From Intestinibacter bartlettii (GTDB taxonomy: Bacteria; Bacillota; Clostridia; Peptostreptococcales; Peptostreptococcaceae), in contig NZ_JAHLOQ010000018.1 of assembly GCF_018917435.1 (NCBI RefSeq), positions 1 through 64,000 of the forward strand: a stretch of 64,000 nt of DNA, read 5' to 3'. Position numbers and translations under genes: made by a program. Of the stretch, positions 7,565 through 17,759 are shown in pieces. Position 1 is the stretch's first letter. The number at the start of each line of letters is the position of its first letter. The notes under the pieces were generated by a model. That model ran no database searches and was not told the origin of the DNA. It saw only the letters and a list, made by a program, of their open reading frames with translations.

Positions 7565-10500
7565 TTATTTTTCGTTTAGCTTACACATTTTTTCTAGTAA
7601 ATCAACTAATTCATTTACTATTTTGTAGCCAACCTTTTCTTTAGTTTTGTATCTTGTTAAAGGTACTAAACTAATCTCATTTTTATTTTGAGTGACTTTT
7701 TCTATTTTTAATTTTTTACACATAGATTTTATATATGCTATATAAAGTAAAGTCTGAACTGATCTTGGTACATCTGAGAATCTATCTTCTAATTCCTCTT
7801 TGACTTCTTCCATATCATCTTTGTTTTCTATAGATGCTATTTTCTTATACATTTCAATTTTATCAATTTCTTCTGTAATATAAGAATTTGGTATATATGC
7901 ATTTACAGCTAAATTAATTTCAACATCTATTTCCTCTTCAACTTCCTCGCCTTTTACTTTCTTTATAGCTTCGTTTAACATTTTTACATATAAATCGTAA
8001 CCTATAACTGCCATGTGTCCATGTTGTTGTGCACCTAATATATTACCTGCACCTCTTATTTCTAAGTCCCTCATAGCTATTTTAAACCCAGAACCAAATT
8101 CTGTAAACTCCCTAATTGCTTTTAGTCTCTTTTCTGCTATTTCACTTAACACTTTGTCTTTCTCATACATCAAATATGCATAACCTTGTCTAGAACTTCT
8201 TCCTACTCTACCTCTTAACTGATAAAGCTGAGAAAGTCCCATTTTGTCTGCATCATATATAATCATTGTATTTGCATTTGATATATCCATACCTGTTTCA
8301 ACTATTGTTGTACATACTAAAACATCATATTCTTTATTTAAGAATGATAATATAATATTTTCAAGAGTCTTAGAAGTCATTCTACCATGTGCAACAGCAA
8401 CTCTAGCATCAGGTACTAATCTTTGAACCATACTTGCCATCTCTTCAATATGTTCCACTCGATTATAGACAAAAAATACTTGCCCGCCTCTTGCAATTTC
8501 TCTTTCTATTTCATCTTGAATAATACTTTCCTTAGCTTCTGCAACATAAGTTATAACTGGATGTCTCTCTTGTGGAGGCTCTTCTATTACACTCATATCT
8601 CTTATACCGCTTAAAGACATGTGTAATGTTCTAGGAATAGGAGTCGCTGATAATGTTAATACATCAACTGTATTTTTTATTTTTTTAAGTGATTCTTTGT
8701 GTTTAACTCCAAATCTTTGTTCTTCATCAATTACAACTAATCCTAAGTTCGGTAAATTTATATCGTCTGATATTATTCTGTGTGTTCCTATCAATATGTC
8801 AACTAGGCCTTTTCTAGCATCATTTATTATTTCTCTTTGTTGTTTAGCAGTTTTAAATCTACTTAAAACCTCAACTCTAATCGGATAATTTTCAAATCTT
8901 TGTTTAAATGTATTGTAATGTTGCTGAGCCAAAATAGTTGTTGGAACTAATATAGCAACTTGTTTTTGGTCCATACATGCTTTAAATGCTGCCCTTATAG
9001 CCACTTCTGTTTTACCATATCCAACATCACCACAAATAAGTCTATCCATTACTTTTGTAGATTCCATATCTTTTTTAGTTTCTTTAATAGCTTTTAACTG
9101 ATCTTCAGTTTCTTCATATGGAAACATTGATTCGAATTCTTTTTGCCAAATTGTATCTTTAGAGAATTTATATCCTTTAACCTTTTCCCTTTTTGCATAA
9201 AGCTCTACAAGGTCTTTTGTCATATCCTCTATTTCACGTTTAACCTTAGCTTTTGCCTTAGTCCATTCACTTGTTCCTAGTTTATTTAGCTTAACTTTTT
9301 GGGCCTCTGCACCTATATATTTTTGAACTTTATCCATTTGATCTATAGGTACATATAAGTTATCTCCACCTTGATAAATTATCTTTAAGTAGTCCTTTTT
9401 AACCCCATTAACTAAAATCTGTTCTATCCCTGTATATCTACCAATACCACTATTTTCATGAACTACATAATCTCCTACTTTTAAATCTAGGAATGAATCT
9501 ATTTTTTGTCCATCTTTATTTTTTTTCTTCTTTCTAGATTTTGTAGAAGTTTTCTTGTTCACTCCGATTATTTCGTTATCAGTTATAACTTGGAATTTGA
9601 TAGATTTATATTCAAATCCCTTGCTAATACTTGCTGGAATAATAACTATTTGTGATGATTTTAACTCTATATTTCTAGTTTTTGATATTGCTACTTCTAG
9701 CCCTAAATCAAACAAATCCTTATGTAATTTTTTACATCTTTCAGTTGAATTTACGGCTAGTATAACTTTATATCCATTGTATCTAAGCTTATTTAAGTCT
9801 TCTACTAATATATCCATTTTTGAATTATAAGTAGGTACTTCTCTTGACTCAAAATTAACTACATTAGTAACCGAAAACCCGTTTACTGGCTTTGGTAACA
9901 ATGAATTTATAATTAAATTCTTTTCGTCTATTAAGAACGGTAAATCTTCATATGAATAAATTAAATTACCTTGATTCTTAATTGCCAATCCTCTCTCGAG
10001 ATTTAAATTATAATTATCTTTAAATTCATTTAAATAATTTTCACTTCTCTCTTTAAGTCTAGAGATATCATTCATAACAACTATTGCATTATCTGGTAAA
10101 TAGCTAAATAAGCTCTTATTTGCATCATCATATAAATAATCTATATAGTTTTCTACACCTTGGAAATACGTTTTTTCAGTTATGTTGTCTATATTTTTAA
10201 AAACATCATCATCTGTATATTGATTTGTCTCATTTTTTATTTTTTCAACTGCTGATGTTGTATCATCTGGATAAATAAACTCTCTTGATGGTGTTATTAC
10301 TACCTTTTTTATTTTCTCTATTGATTTTTGTGAGAAAACATCAAAAGTACGTATAGAATCGATTTCATCATCGAATAACTCTATACGGATAGGATTCGTA
10401 TATTCTAATGAATATATATCTATTATGCCACCTCTAATACTAAATTGACCTAGCCCTTCTATTCTAGATACTCTTTCATATCCTAATCTTACTAGATTTT

Positions 10501-10963
10501 TACTTAATTCTTCTAAATCAATAATATCGCCAATTTTATAAGTGTATATATTATCTAGTAAAACATCTTTCGGTATATATTTTCTTAATATAGCATCTAC
10601 AGATGTTACTACTATCGTCTTTTGCTTTTTAGCCAGTTTTAATAATACTCTTAATTTCTTTGCTTCTTCATTTCTGTCTTTTGCATCCAAGTGATAAAAA
10701 TAAATTTCATCAGTACCTAGATACTCCACCTTATCCTTAGTATAAAAACGAAGTTCATTGTAGACCTTCTTTGCCTCTAAATCACTATTTGCAATAAACA
10801 AAGTTGGTCTAGCTAGTTCTTTAAATATTGAATAAGTTATATGTGGCTTTTGCATATCTAAGAGACCATTTAATTGTAATGATCCCTTTTTATTACATAT
10901 TGAATTTATAATCTCCTTATACTCATTTGAGTTTTTTAAAGGGTATACAAAAACATCCTCCAT
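7565..10963 (-). CDS. mfd: Transcription-repair coupling factor Mfd
   Basis: Mfd is an ATP-dependent DNA translocase that removes stalled RNA polymerase and recruits UvrA. The order is complete. A UvrB-homology module lies in the first 350 residues. The CarD-like RNA polymerase-interacting domain is at about 486-545 (VGDYVVHENSGIGRYTGIE). The helicase core has Walker A GDVGYGKTE at about 640-655, Walker B VVIDEEQRFG at about 745, and TLSATPIPRTLHMSLSG. The QLRGRVGRSSRQGYAY box and the TRCF C-terminal domain follow. At 1132 residues it is typical. It sits between pth and prsA in the conserved order. Confidence 0.97.
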   Translation of the reverse strand: MEDVFVYPLKNSNEYKEIINSICNKKGSLQLNGLLDMQKPHITYSIFKELARPTLFIANSDLEAKKVYNELRFYTKDKVEYLGTDEIYFYHLDAKDRNEEAKKLRVLLKLAKKQKTIVVTSVDAILRKYIPKDVLLDNIYTYKIGDIIDLEELSKNLVRLGYERVSRIEGLGQFSIRGGIIDIYSLEYTNPIRIELFDDEIDSIRTFDVFSQKSIEKIKKVVITPSREFIYPDDTTSAVEKIKNETNQYTDDDVFKNIDNITEKTYFQGVENYIDYLYDDANKSLFSYLPDNAIVVMNDISRLKERSENYLNEFKDNYNLNLERGLAIKNQGNLIYSYEDLPFLIDEKNLIINSLLPKPVNGFSVTNVVNFESREVPTYNSKMDILVEDLNKLRYNGYKVILAVNSTERCKKLHKDLFDLGLEVAISKTRNIELKSSQIVIIPASISKGFEYKSIKFQVITDNEIIGVNKKTSTKSRKKKKNKDGQKIDSFLDLKVGDYVVHENSGIGRYTGIEQILVNGVKKDYLKIIYQGGDNLYVPIDQMDKVQKYIGAEAQKVKLNKLGTSEWTKAKAKVKREIEDMTKDLVELYAKREKVKGYKFSKDTIWQKEFESMFPYEETEDQLKAIKETKKDMESTKVMDRLICGDVGYGKTEVAIRAAFKACMDQKQVAILVPTTILAQQHYNTFKQRFENYPIRVEVLSRFKTAKQQREIINDARKGLVDILIGTHRIISDDINLPNLGLVVIDEEQRFGVKHKESLKKIKNTVDVLTLSATPIPRTLHMSLSGIRDMSVIEEPPQERHPVITYVAEAKESIIQDEIEREIARGGQVFFVYNRVEHIEEMASMVQRLVPDARVAVAHGRMTSKTLENIILSFLNKEYDVLVCTTIVETGMDISNANTMIIYDADKMGLSQLYQLRGRVGRSSRQGYAYLMYEKDKVLSEIAEKRLKAIREFTEFGSGFKIAMRDLEIRGAGNILGAQQHGHMAVIGYDLYVKMLNEAIKKVKGEEVEEEIDVEINLAVNAYIPNSYITEEIDKIEMYKKIASIENKDDMEEVKEELEDRFSDVPRSVQTLLYIAYIKSMCKKLKIEKVTQNKNEISLVPLTRYKTKEKVGYKIVNELVDLLEKMCKLNEK

Positions 10964-10974
10964 ATAGCCCCTCC

Positions 10975-11538
10975 TTATTTTACATTATATCTATTCATTG
11001 CTAAATCTAGATCTTGTCTGATAGCGCAATCTACTGCTGCTACAGCATTCTCAAAACTTTCATTAAGAGCTTTTTCATCTTCTTTCGCAAATCTAGATAA
11101 AACAAAATCTGCTAAATCTTGTCCATTTTTCGGTTTTGATATACCGACTCTAACTCTTGGGAATTCGTTAGAACCTAGGCATTTTATTATAGATCTCATT
11201 CCATTATGAGTTCCACCGCTACCTTTTTTTCTAATTCTAATTTTTCCTACATCTAAATCAATATCATCATATATTACTATTACATTTTCTAAATCAACAT
11301 TATAGTAATTACATATATCTACTACTGATTCTCCACTTAAATTCATATAAGTCATAGGTTTAACTAGAATTACTTTTTCAGTTCCAACTCTACCTTCTCC
11401 TATCATTGCCTTATGTTTTAATTTGCTTACGTCTATTGAATATTCCTTTGCTAAAAGATCTATAACATTAAATCCAACGTTGTGTCTTGTATTCGCATAT
11501 TTGTCTCCTGGATTTCCTAATCCCACTATTATATACAA
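10975..11538 (-). CDS. pth: Peptidyl-tRNA hydrolase
   Basis: Pth cleaves the ester bond of peptidyl-tRNAs dropped from ribosomes, recycling tRNA. The start [20 protein letters not shown] holds the catalytic Asn and His (TRHNVGF). Downstream are the [11 protein letters not shown] loop, YDDIDLDVG and [13 protein letters not shown], all family hallmarks. At 187 residues it is full length. It lies 11 bp upstream of mfd, likely in the same transcript, as in Bacillus. Confidence 0.97.
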   Translation of the reverse strand: MYIIVGLGNPGDKYANTRHNVGFNVIDLLAKEYSIDVSKLKHKAMIGEGRVGTEKVILVKPMTYMNLSGESVVDICNYYNVDLENVIVIYDDIDLDVGKIRIRKKGSGGTHNGMRSIIKCLGSNEFPRVRVGISKPKNGQDLADFVLSRFAKEDEKALNESFENAVAAVDCAIRQDLDLAMNRYNVK

Positions 11539-11552
11539 AATATTCGCCTCCT

Positions 11553-12197
11553 TTATAAATTGTTGTTTATCATTTTAAAATAGATTTTTATTATATCATA
11601 TTGTGTTAGCATAATTAAAATCGTAGCCATAGAAATAAATGGTGTAAAAGGCACTCTAACCTTTAAATTTATTCTATTTTGCTTTAAGATTATTAAAATT
11701 CCAAATATAGAGGTTAATAAAAAAGATAATGCAAATACATTAAGGCTATGTTTGGCTCCTAATACAAAGCAACATAACCCATAAAATCCTATATCTCCTT
11801 CTCCTATTGCCTTTGTAAGTTTACACATAAAAAAAGACAATAAAAGCCCTATTATCAAGCCTTCACAATGGTCAACTAACTCTTCTAAAGGAATTTTACT
11901 TAATATAAATACTACACTCTGAACTATTATACCACTAACTACAGTTATATCGTATACAAAACTTGTTCGAAAATCTATTATAGAAATTACAACTATAAAT
12001 GGGATTAATAGAAAATAACTTATAGAATCTAAAGTTATCTCGTATTTATTATATATTAACAATGATGTTATTATACTTGTTAAATATACTATTATACTAT
12101 TAGATAAAGATGGCTTCATTTCCTTGCATATTAAATATATTAATTTATTTTCAATACAAGAAATTATTAAAAAAATGGCTATTATTATAAAAATCAT
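11553..12197 (-). CDS. pilD: Prepilin peptidase (A24 aspartic protease), PilD type without methylase domain
   Basis: This polytopic membrane protein should cleave type IV prepilin leader peptides. The two catalytic-aspartate regions of A24 peptidases are visible: [10 protein letters not shown] in the first half and [11 protein letters not shown] in the second. About seven hydrophobic segments are present. The N-terminal Cys-rich N-methyltransferase region of long PilD proteins is absent, so at 214 residues this is the short form. It lies between pilT and pth. No pilin or assembly ATPase gene is present in the window, so its substrates must be encoded elsewhere. Confidence 0.8.
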   Translation of the reverse strand: MIFIIIAIFLIISCIENKLIYLICKEMKPSLSNSIIVYLTSIITSLLIYNKYEITLDSISYFLLIPFIVVISIIDFRTSFVYDITVVSGIIVQSVVFILSKIPLEELVDHCEGLIIGLLLSFFMCKLTKAIGEGDIGFYGLCCFVLGAKHSLNVFALSFLLTSIFGILIILKQNRINLKVRVPFTPFISMATILIMLTQYDIIKIYFKMINNNL

Positions 12198-12267
12198 ATA
12201 AAATTTTAAGATGAATTTTTACTTTTTCCTTACAAACTTTCTTGCTTAATATAGCTAATTATTTAAA

Positions 12268-13323
12268 TTAAATATGTACAATCTTTTTAATATATTGCAA
12301 ATCATTGCATCTGCTTATTAAATTTTCTTTAGATATTAATCCTTGTTTATAAAGTCTAGAAACGTCTTGGTCCATAGAGAACATATTTTGTTTTGATGAG
12401 GTTTGAATTATATTTTGAATTTGGTAGATTTTATTTTCTCTAATAAGATTTTTTATAGCTGTATTCGCTATCATAACTTCGGTAGCTACTATTCGAGATT
12501 CTTCATCTATAGTTGGGATTAGTTGTTGAGATACAATTCCTACACATACTGTAGATAATTGACTCCTTATTTGCTGTTGTTTAGATGCATCAAATGTATC
12601 TATAATTCTATCTATAGTTTTAGCGGCTCCTATTGTGTGCATAGTTGAAAATACTAAATGCCCAGTTTCTGCTGCTCTTAATGCTATAGAAATACTTTCT
12701 GCATCTCTCATTTCACCTATTAGTATTACATCTGGATCTTGTCGTAAGCTTGCCCTTAATGCTGAATTAAAATCTTTTGAGTCTCTTCCTATCTCACGCT
12801 GATTTACAATACTTTTTTTATGATTGTGTACATATTCTATAGGGTCTTCTAAAGTTATAATATGACATTCTCTAGTTTCATTAATTAAGTCTATTAAACT
12901 TGCAAGTGTACTCGACTTTCCACTTCCAGTAGGGCCTGTTATTAAAATTAATCCATTTTGTTTTGTAGCAAATTGCTTAATAATATCTGGTAATTTTAAT
13001 TCTTCAAACTTAGGAATTTCATTTGGAATTATTCTAATCGCTATAGCATAATTAGACTTTTGCTTATAAGCATTAACTCTTACTCTAAATTTATTAGGTA
13101 ATGAAACTGAAAAATCTATCTCACCTTTTTCATCAATTTTATGAATAAGTTCTTTATTTGCAATTTGACTCAAAAGATTATACACGTCTTCATTTGTAAG
13201 AGATTCTTCTGATAGCTTTTTAAATCTTCCATTTACCCTCAAAACTGGGGATAAACCTACTGTAATATGTACATCAGATGCCTTTAATTGCACAGCTTTA
13301 TCAAGTATTTTAAGTAAATTCAT
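12268..13323 (-). CDS. pilT: Type IV pilus retraction ATPase PilT
   Basis: PilT is a hexameric secretion ATPase that drives pilus retraction and twitching. An N-terminal PAS-like domain covers about 1-100. Walker A GPTGSGKSS is at about 131-139, the Asp box lies in ITLEDPIEYVHNHKKS, Walker B is DPDVILIGEMRD, and the His box is AAETGHLVFSTMHT. All catalytic motifs look intact at 351 residues. A few family members act in DNA uptake rather than motility. It is followed by pilD, and no other pilus genes are nearby, unlike the complete cluster known at this site in C. difficile. Confidence 0.92.
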   Translation of the reverse strand: MNLLKILDKAVQLKASDVHITVGLSPVLRVNGRFKKLSEESLTNEDVYNLLSQIANKELIHKIDEKGEIDFSVSLPNKFRVRVNAYKQKSNYAIAIRIIPNEIPKFEELKLPDIIKQFATKQNGLILITGPTGSGKSSTLASLIDLINETRECHIITLEDPIEYVHNHKKSIVNQREIGRDSKDFNSALRASLRQDPDVILIGEMRDAESISIALRAAETGHLVFSTMHTIGAAKTIDRIIDTFDASKQQQIRSQLSTVCVGIVSQQLIPTIDEESRIVATEVMIANTAIKNLIRENKIYQIQNIIQTSSKQNMFSMDQDVSRLYKQGLISKENLISRCNDLQYIKKIVHI

Positions 13324-13352
13324 CTATTTCTCCTCTCTAAAAATTTATTTTT

Positions 13353-13361
13353 TGTGGATAA
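13353..13361 (-). promoter_or_regulatory. Consensus DnaA box
   Basis: Minus-strand TTATCCACA matches the DnaA-box consensus TTATNCACA exactly. It lies 30 bp upstream of the pilT start in the prs-pilT intergenic region. Confidence 0.45.
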
Positions 13362-13465
13362 TTTTTAGAAATATAAAAATTTCATCCTTCAAATATTTAT
13401 ATTATCGTTAAAAATAACCATTTATATACAATTAAAAAGTAAATATATTTATTTGATTTTAAAAG

Positions 13466-13474
13466 TTATACACA
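13466..13474 (+). promoter_or_regulatory. Second consensus DnaA box
   Basis: Plus-strand TTATACACA matches TTATNCACA exactly. It lies 105 bp from the first box and in the opposite orientation, close to the prs terminator. Confidence 0.4.
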
Positions 13475-13492
13475 TATTTTTTTAATAAAAAA

Positions 13493-13529
13493 AGATATTG
13501 CCCAAGTAATAATTACTCGGGCAATATCT
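13493..13529 (-). terminator. Strong terminator of the glmU-prs operon
   Basis: An 18-bp stem with one mismatch (arm core AGATATTGCCC) is followed on the minus strand by a run of seven T. It lies about 30 bp beyond the prs stop and separates prs from pilT. Confidence 0.85.
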
Positions 13530-13560
13530 ACGCTCAATAAATTCTTATATAATTTTCTTA

Positions 13561-14511
13561 TTAGAATAATACACTAACAGATTCGTTATTGAATATTTTC
13601 TTGATTGCATTTGCAAATAAGTCTGCTACTGTTAATACTTCTATATTGTCTAATTTCTTTTCTTCTGGAAGTTTTATAGTATCTAATACTATTAATTTAG
13701 TTATAGAAGATTCTTTTATTCTTTCTATAGCTGGTCCAGATAAAACAGCATGTGTACAACAAGCATATATATCTTTAGCTCCGAATTTCTTTAATGCATT
13801 AGCTGCATTTGTTATTGTACCTGCAGTATCTATCATATCATCAAGCATTATGATATTTCTATCTTTAACGTCTCCTATTAGGTTCATAACTTCTGAAACG
13901 TTAGCTTTTGGTCTTCTTTTATCTATTATTGCTAGTGGAACATCTCCGTCTAATTGGTTAGCAAATTTTCTAGATCTTGTAACACTTCCTAAATCTGGTG
14001 AAACAACTGTTAAGTCTTCTAATCCCATTTTATTGAAGTAGTCAGCTAGTAAGTTTTGTCCTAAAAGATGATCTACTGGTATATCAAAGTATCCTTGTAT
14101 TTGTGCAGCATGTAAATCCATAGTTAAAACTCTATCTGCTCCAGCTGCTGTTAATAAGTTTGCAACTAATTTTGCAGTGATTGGATCTCTTGATTTCGCT
14201 TTTCTGTCTTGTCTTGCGTATCCATAGTAAGGGATAACTGCTGTTATTCTACCTGCAGATGCTCTTTTTAATGCATCTATCATTATTAATAATTCCATTA
14301 AGTTTTGGTTTACTGGATTGTTTGTAGATTGAACTACGAAAACGTCACATCCTCTTACTGTTTCATTCATGTTTACAGATATTTCTCCGTCACTGAATTT
14401 AGTAACTATGCAATCTGAAAGTTTAACTCCTACTTTTTCAGCTATTTTAGCTGCTAGTTCTGGATTTGCATTACCAGTGATTATTTTAATCTCACTTCCG
14501 CTAGTATTCAT
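13561..14511 (-). CDS. prs: Ribose-phosphate pyrophosphokinase (PRPP synthetase)
   Basis: Prs makes 5-phosphoribosyl-1-pyrophosphate from ribose 5-phosphate and ATP for nucleotide, His, Trp and NAD synthesis. Key segments are visible: [18 protein letters not shown], the metal site [18 protein letters not shown], the flexible loop [12 protein letters not shown], and the PRPP-binding motif [12 protein letters not shown]. At 316 residues it is a normal class I enzyme. It follows glmU by about 64 bp in one minus-strand unit and ends at a strong terminator. Confidence 0.97.
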   Translation of the reverse strand: MNTSGSEIKIITGNANPELAAKIAEKVGVKLSDCIVTKFSDGEISVNMNETVRGCDVFVVQSTNNPVNQNLMELLIMIDALKRASAGRITAVIPYYGYARQDRKAKSRDPITAKLVANLLTAAGADRVLTMDLHAAQIQGYFDIPVDHLLGQNLLADYFNKMGLEDLTVVSPDLGSVTRSRKFANQLDGDVPLAIIDKRRPKANVSEVMNLIGDVKDRNIIMLDDMIDTAGTITNAANALKKFGAKDIYACCTHAVLSGPAIERIKESSITKLIVLDTIKLPEEKKLDNIEVLTVADLFANAIKKIFNNESVSVLF

Positions 14512-14575
14512 TATTATCCTCCCGAAAAATTTATATATTATATTTATTAGACATTTATGTCTATTAAAGGCAAAT

Positions 14576-15964
14576 TTATTTATTATTTTCTTTTTGTGCG
14601 TCTCTTGCTTCCTTTTTAGCTACCCAGCCTTCTTTAACAACTTGTCTTTGTCTTGCTATAGCTAATGCGCCATCTGGAACATCATCAGTTATAGTAGATC
14701 CTGTTGCTATGTAGCCTTTATGTTGAACATGTACTGGGGCAACCAAATTTGAGTTAGAACCTATAAAAGCTCCATCCTCAACAACTGATCTAAATTTATT
14801 TTTACCATCATAGTTTACAAATACTACTCCGCATCCTATATTAACATCTTTTCCTACATCCGCGTCTCCTATGTAAGATAAGTGTGATGCTTTTGAGTAA
14901 TCACCTATGTTAGCATTCTTAACTTCTACAAAGTCTCCTATCTTAACATGGCTTCCTACATTACTTTTTGGTCTTAAATATGCATAAGGACCAACAGTAG
15001 TATGTTCACCGACAGTGCTATCTATTATAGTAGATATTTTTACTTCTGTAAAATTACCGATAGTAGAATTTGTTATGGAAGAATTCATTCCTATTGTACA
15101 TTCTTCACCTATTACAGTGTTTCCTTTTAACATTACTCCAGGTTCTATAATAGTATCTTTACCGATTTCTACATTTGATTCAATATATGTATTTTCTGGA
15201 TTGATTATTGTAACTCCATTATCCATATGTCTTTGATTTATTCTTTTTCTCATGATTGCTTCGGCTTGCGATAATTGAACTCTTGAATTTACACCCATAA
15301 GTTCTTCTATAGTAGCTCCAACAAAAGCTCCTACTTTAGAACCTCTATCTTTTATTATTTTCATAGTATCAGTTAAATAATACTCTCCTTGAGCATTATT
15401 ATTATCTAATAAATCTAATGCTTCTTTTAGTTTATCACCTTTGAAACAGTAAATTCCTGAATTGATTTCATTGACAGCTAATTCTTCTGCATTAGCATCT
15501 TTTTGTTCTACTATTCTTGCGAAGTTTCCTTCTTCATCTCTTATAACTCTTCCGTACCCTGTTGGATCATCTACTTTAGTTGTTAAAACAGTTGCCATAT
15601 ATTCATTTTCTAAATGATAAGCAAATAGTTTTTTAAGAGTTTCTTCTTCTATTAGAGGAGTATCTCCACATAATACAACTATAGTATCATCGTCATTAAT
15701 AGTATCTTTAGCCATTTTAACAGCATGACCTGTTCCTAATTGTTCAGTTTGCATTACTACAATAGTTTTTTCTGGTATTACATTTTTTACAGTTTCAGAA
15801 CCATGTCCTAGTATTACTACGACATCGTTTACACCTGATTTATTTGAAATATCGATTACGTGATTTACCATTTCTTTACCACATACTTTATGTACTACTT
15901 TAGGGTTTTTAGATTTCATTCTAGTCCCTTTTCCAGCAGCAAGTATTATTGCTTTAAAGTTCAT
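14576..15964 (-). CDS. glmU: Bifunctional GlmU: GlcN-1-P acetyltransferase / GlcNAc-1-P uridyltransferase
   Basis: GlmU makes UDP-GlcNAc, the precursor of peptidoglycan and wall polymers. The N-terminal pyrophosphorylase domain starts with [20 protein letters not shown] and contains LCGDTPLI. From about residue 250 a left-handed beta-helix of hexapeptide repeats carries the acetyltransferase ([23 protein letters not shown]). At 462 residues it is complete. It sits upstream of prs; spoVG and a terminator lie upstream. A possible promoter is listed at 16021-16049. Confidence 0.97.
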   Translation of the reverse strand: MNFKAIILAAGKGTRMKSKNPKVVHKVCGKEMVNHVIDISNKSGVNDVVVILGHGSETVKNVIPEKTIVVMQTEQLGTGHAVKMAKDTINDDDTIVVLCGDTPLIEEETLKKLFAYHLENEYMATVLTTKVDDPTGYGRVIRDEEGNFARIVEQKDANAEELAVNEINSGIYCFKGDKLKEALDLLDNNNAQGEYYLTDTMKIIKDRGSKVGAFVGATIEELMGVNSRVQLSQAEAIMRKRINQRHMDNGVTIINPENTYIESNVEIGKDTIIEPGVMLKGNTVIGEECTIGMNSSITNSTIGNFTEVKISTIIDSTVGEHTTVGPYAYLRPKSNVGSHVKIGDFVEVKNANIGDYSKASHLSYIGDADVGKDVNIGCGVVFVNYDGKNKFRSVVEDGAFIGSNSNLVAPVHVQHKGYIATGSTITDDVPDGALAIARQRQVVKEGWVAKKEARDAQKENNK

Positions 15965-16020
15965 CTCTTCACTCCATTCATATAAATATTTTCTGTAAAC
16001 TAATTATTTACATACAATAT

Positions 16021-16049
16021 TATATACTTTTGTTCGATTTTTTTCTCAA
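16021..16049 (-). promoter_or_regulatory. Putative sigma-A promoter for glmU-prs
   Basis: Minus-strand TTGAGA (16049-16044) and TATATA (16026-16021) are 17 bases apart and lie about 60 bp upstream of glmU. The match is good but not perfect. The rest of the 302-bp glmU-spoVG gap (to 16212) shows no ORF or RNA motif. Confidence 0.45.
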
Positions 16050-16211
16050 TAAACTTGGAATTTTTCAAAAAAACTTCTAAAAAATATTATAGTATGCTAA
16101 ATAATTCGCTTAGATACATATTAATATCCGTATTTATCACTAATAATATAACACTTTTTATTAAAAATTGCTAGGTCTTTCGACTTAATTATTATCCTTC
16201 AAAAAACAAAA

Positions 16212-16238
16212 AAAACCGAGTCATATCGACTCGGTTTT
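16212..16238 (-). terminator. Terminator of spoVG
   Basis: An 11-bp perfect stem (AAAACCGAGTC) has a 5-base loop and A/T runs on both flanks. It lies just past the spoVG stop on the minus strand. Confidence 0.85.
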
Positions 16239-16266
16239 CAATATATTATAATTTTAAATTATAAAC

Positions 16267-16545
16267 TTATTCAGCTGCAACTTCTAATTGAGCTAAAGCT
16301 TCATGATAAGCTTTTAAAACTGCATCTTCTAAAACTTGTCTCATTTCTGCGTTTATTGGATGAGCTATATCTCTAAAGTTGCCTTCTCCTACTTTTCTAC
16401 TTGGCATAGCGATAAATAGTCCATTATGACCTTCTATTACCTTAATGTCATGAACAACAAATAGGTTATCGAAAGTTATAGAAACTATACATTTCATTTT
16501 TCCTTCGTTTGTTATTTTTCTTACTCTTACGTCAGTTATATTCAT
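16267..16545 (-). CDS. spoVG: Septation/sporulation regulator SpoVG
   Basis: SpoVG is a small, highly conserved nucleic-acid-binding protein that affects septation, sporulation and envelope genes. It starts [19 protein letters not shown] and contains [21 protein letters not shown] and FRDIAHPI, nearly the family consensus. At 92 residues it is normal length. A GGGGG-rich ribosome site precedes the start. It sits between purR and glmU; the yabJ gene found between purR and spoVG in Bacillus is missing. Confidence 0.97.
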   Translation of the reverse strand: MNITDVRVRKITNEGKMKCIVSITFDNLFVVHDIKVIEGHNGLFIAMPSRKVGEGNFRDIAHPINAEMRQVLEDAVLKAYHEALAQLEVAAE

Positions 16546-16677
16546 TCTAAATATCCCCCTTTATGATTTTGACAAAATATTACTTATTATAAACTGTATT
16601 CTAAATAATTCTATAAATAAGAGGGATATCCTCCTTTTTTTTGAATTTTTATTAAAATTTTCTAACTATTGTATTAT

Positions 16678-17529
16678 TTATTGGTTATTATCAGATTCAA
16701 ATTGTGAATCTCTATACTCATCTTTAAATGTTTTGAAATTAGGTTTTGCTATTATACTATCTCCGTTATTATCTATTTCAATTAATGATATGTAGTCTTT
16801 TACCATTTTTTCTTGAGGTTGCGTTGTAGAAATAAATACACCTGTACCCATTACTTGTGCTCCGAACTCATGCATTAAATCTGTCATTCCTTTTAATGTT
16901 CCGCCACCTCTCATGAAATCATCGATTAATATCACTTTGCTATTAGGTTTTAATGCTTTTCTAGGTAAACTCATGCTTTCTACCTTGTTATTTCCGCCAG
17001 TAACATAAGTCATACTTAATGTTGGACCTTCAGAAACTTTCATATCTTTTCTTATTATAACTAAAGGTAGGTTCATAGCTTTAGCTGTCATAAGTGCCAT
17101 TGGAATACCTTTTGTTTCCATAGTTACTACATAATCAGCTTCCGTATAATCTAAGTTTGAGGCAAAAATTTTTCCGATTTTAGCAACTATAGCTGGATTA
17201 TATATTAAATCTATTAGATATAAGAATCCTCCTGAAAGTTTTCTTGAATCATCATTTATTTTTTCACATAATTCCATTAAGAATTGTTTGTTTTCTTCTA
17301 TTGATGTTTTTGGTATATATTTAACTCCTCCAGCAGCTCCTGAAATTGTAATTACTCTTCCTAATTCTAATTTTTCAAAAACATTTTTTACAACTAGTAA
17401 ATCTTCACTTATTGTAGATTTTGCAGCATTAAATTTTTCTGTAAAATAACTTAATGTATATATTTTGTTGGGGTTATCTGATAATATTTTTACTATAGCG
17501 CCTATTCTTTCCGTTCTTTTAAACTTCAT
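16678..17529 (-). CDS. purR: Pur operon repressor PurR
   Basis: This is the Bacillus-type purine repressor, a winged-helix domain fused to a phosphoribosyltransferase-like domain that senses PRPP. Residues 1-75 form the winged helix (MKFKRTERIGAIVKILSDNP). The C-terminal domain carries the PRPP motif VILIDDFMRGGGTLKG. At 283 residues it is typical. An AGGAGG ribosome site precedes the start. It is transcribed away from murC; a palindrome lies in the shared intergenic region. No convincing PurBox (CCGAAC core) was found there. Confidence 0.95.
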   Translation of the reverse strand: MKFKRTERIGAIVKILSDNPNKIYTLSYFTEKFNAAKSTISEDLLVVKNVFEKLELGRVITISGAAGGVKYIPKTSIEENKQFLMELCEKINDDSRKLSGGFLYLIDLIYNPAIVAKIGKIFASNLDYTEADYVVTMETKGIPMALMTAKAMNLPLVIIRKDMKVSEGPTLSMTYVTGGNNKVESMSLPRKALKPNSKVILIDDFMRGGGTLKGMTDLMHEFGAQVMGTGVFISTTQPQEKMVKDYISLIEIDNNGDSIIAKPNFKTFKDEYRDSQFESDNNQ

Positions 17530-17598
17530 AATTATTAAAACCTCCTAAAACGACTATCCTTACAATTTAAAGTATTTAATGCATAATCTCTCATAATA

Positions 17599-17628
17599 TG
17601 GTATAATAAGATTTATGTTTAAACATAA
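17599..17628 (+). promoter_or_regulatory. Extended -10 promoter overlapped by a 16-bp palindrome, upstream of murC
   Basis: Plus-strand TGGTATAAT (TATAAT at 17602-17607) is an extended -10 element. Directly after it, TTATGTTTAAACATAA (17613-17628) is a perfect 16-bp palindrome that would cover the transcription start. It lies in the purR-murC divergent region and may be an operator. No clear -35 hexamer was seen. Confidence 0.4.
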
Positions 17629-17759
17629 TATTTAATAAATAAAAGCATATATACTAATAGTACGCACATTTTATACTTTAAATATTGAACATTAGTTAAT
17701 TATACCACATAAATAGTTCAGATTATAGGACTTAATTAAAAAGAAAGGTGGTTTTATTT

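Noticed and set aside
8244-9830. Plus-strand frames opposite mfd
   Set aside because: They are short, lack ribosome sites and overlap fully conserved helicase motifs on the minus strand.
16621-16640. GAGGGATATCCTCC followed by T-run near purR, resembling a terminator
   Set aside because: The stem is only four pairs and its T-run lies on the plus strand, where no gene ends.
17670-17700. Possible PurBox in the purR upstream region
   Set aside because: The best stretch, ATTGAACATT, lacks the CCGAAC core at two positions and has no partner box.
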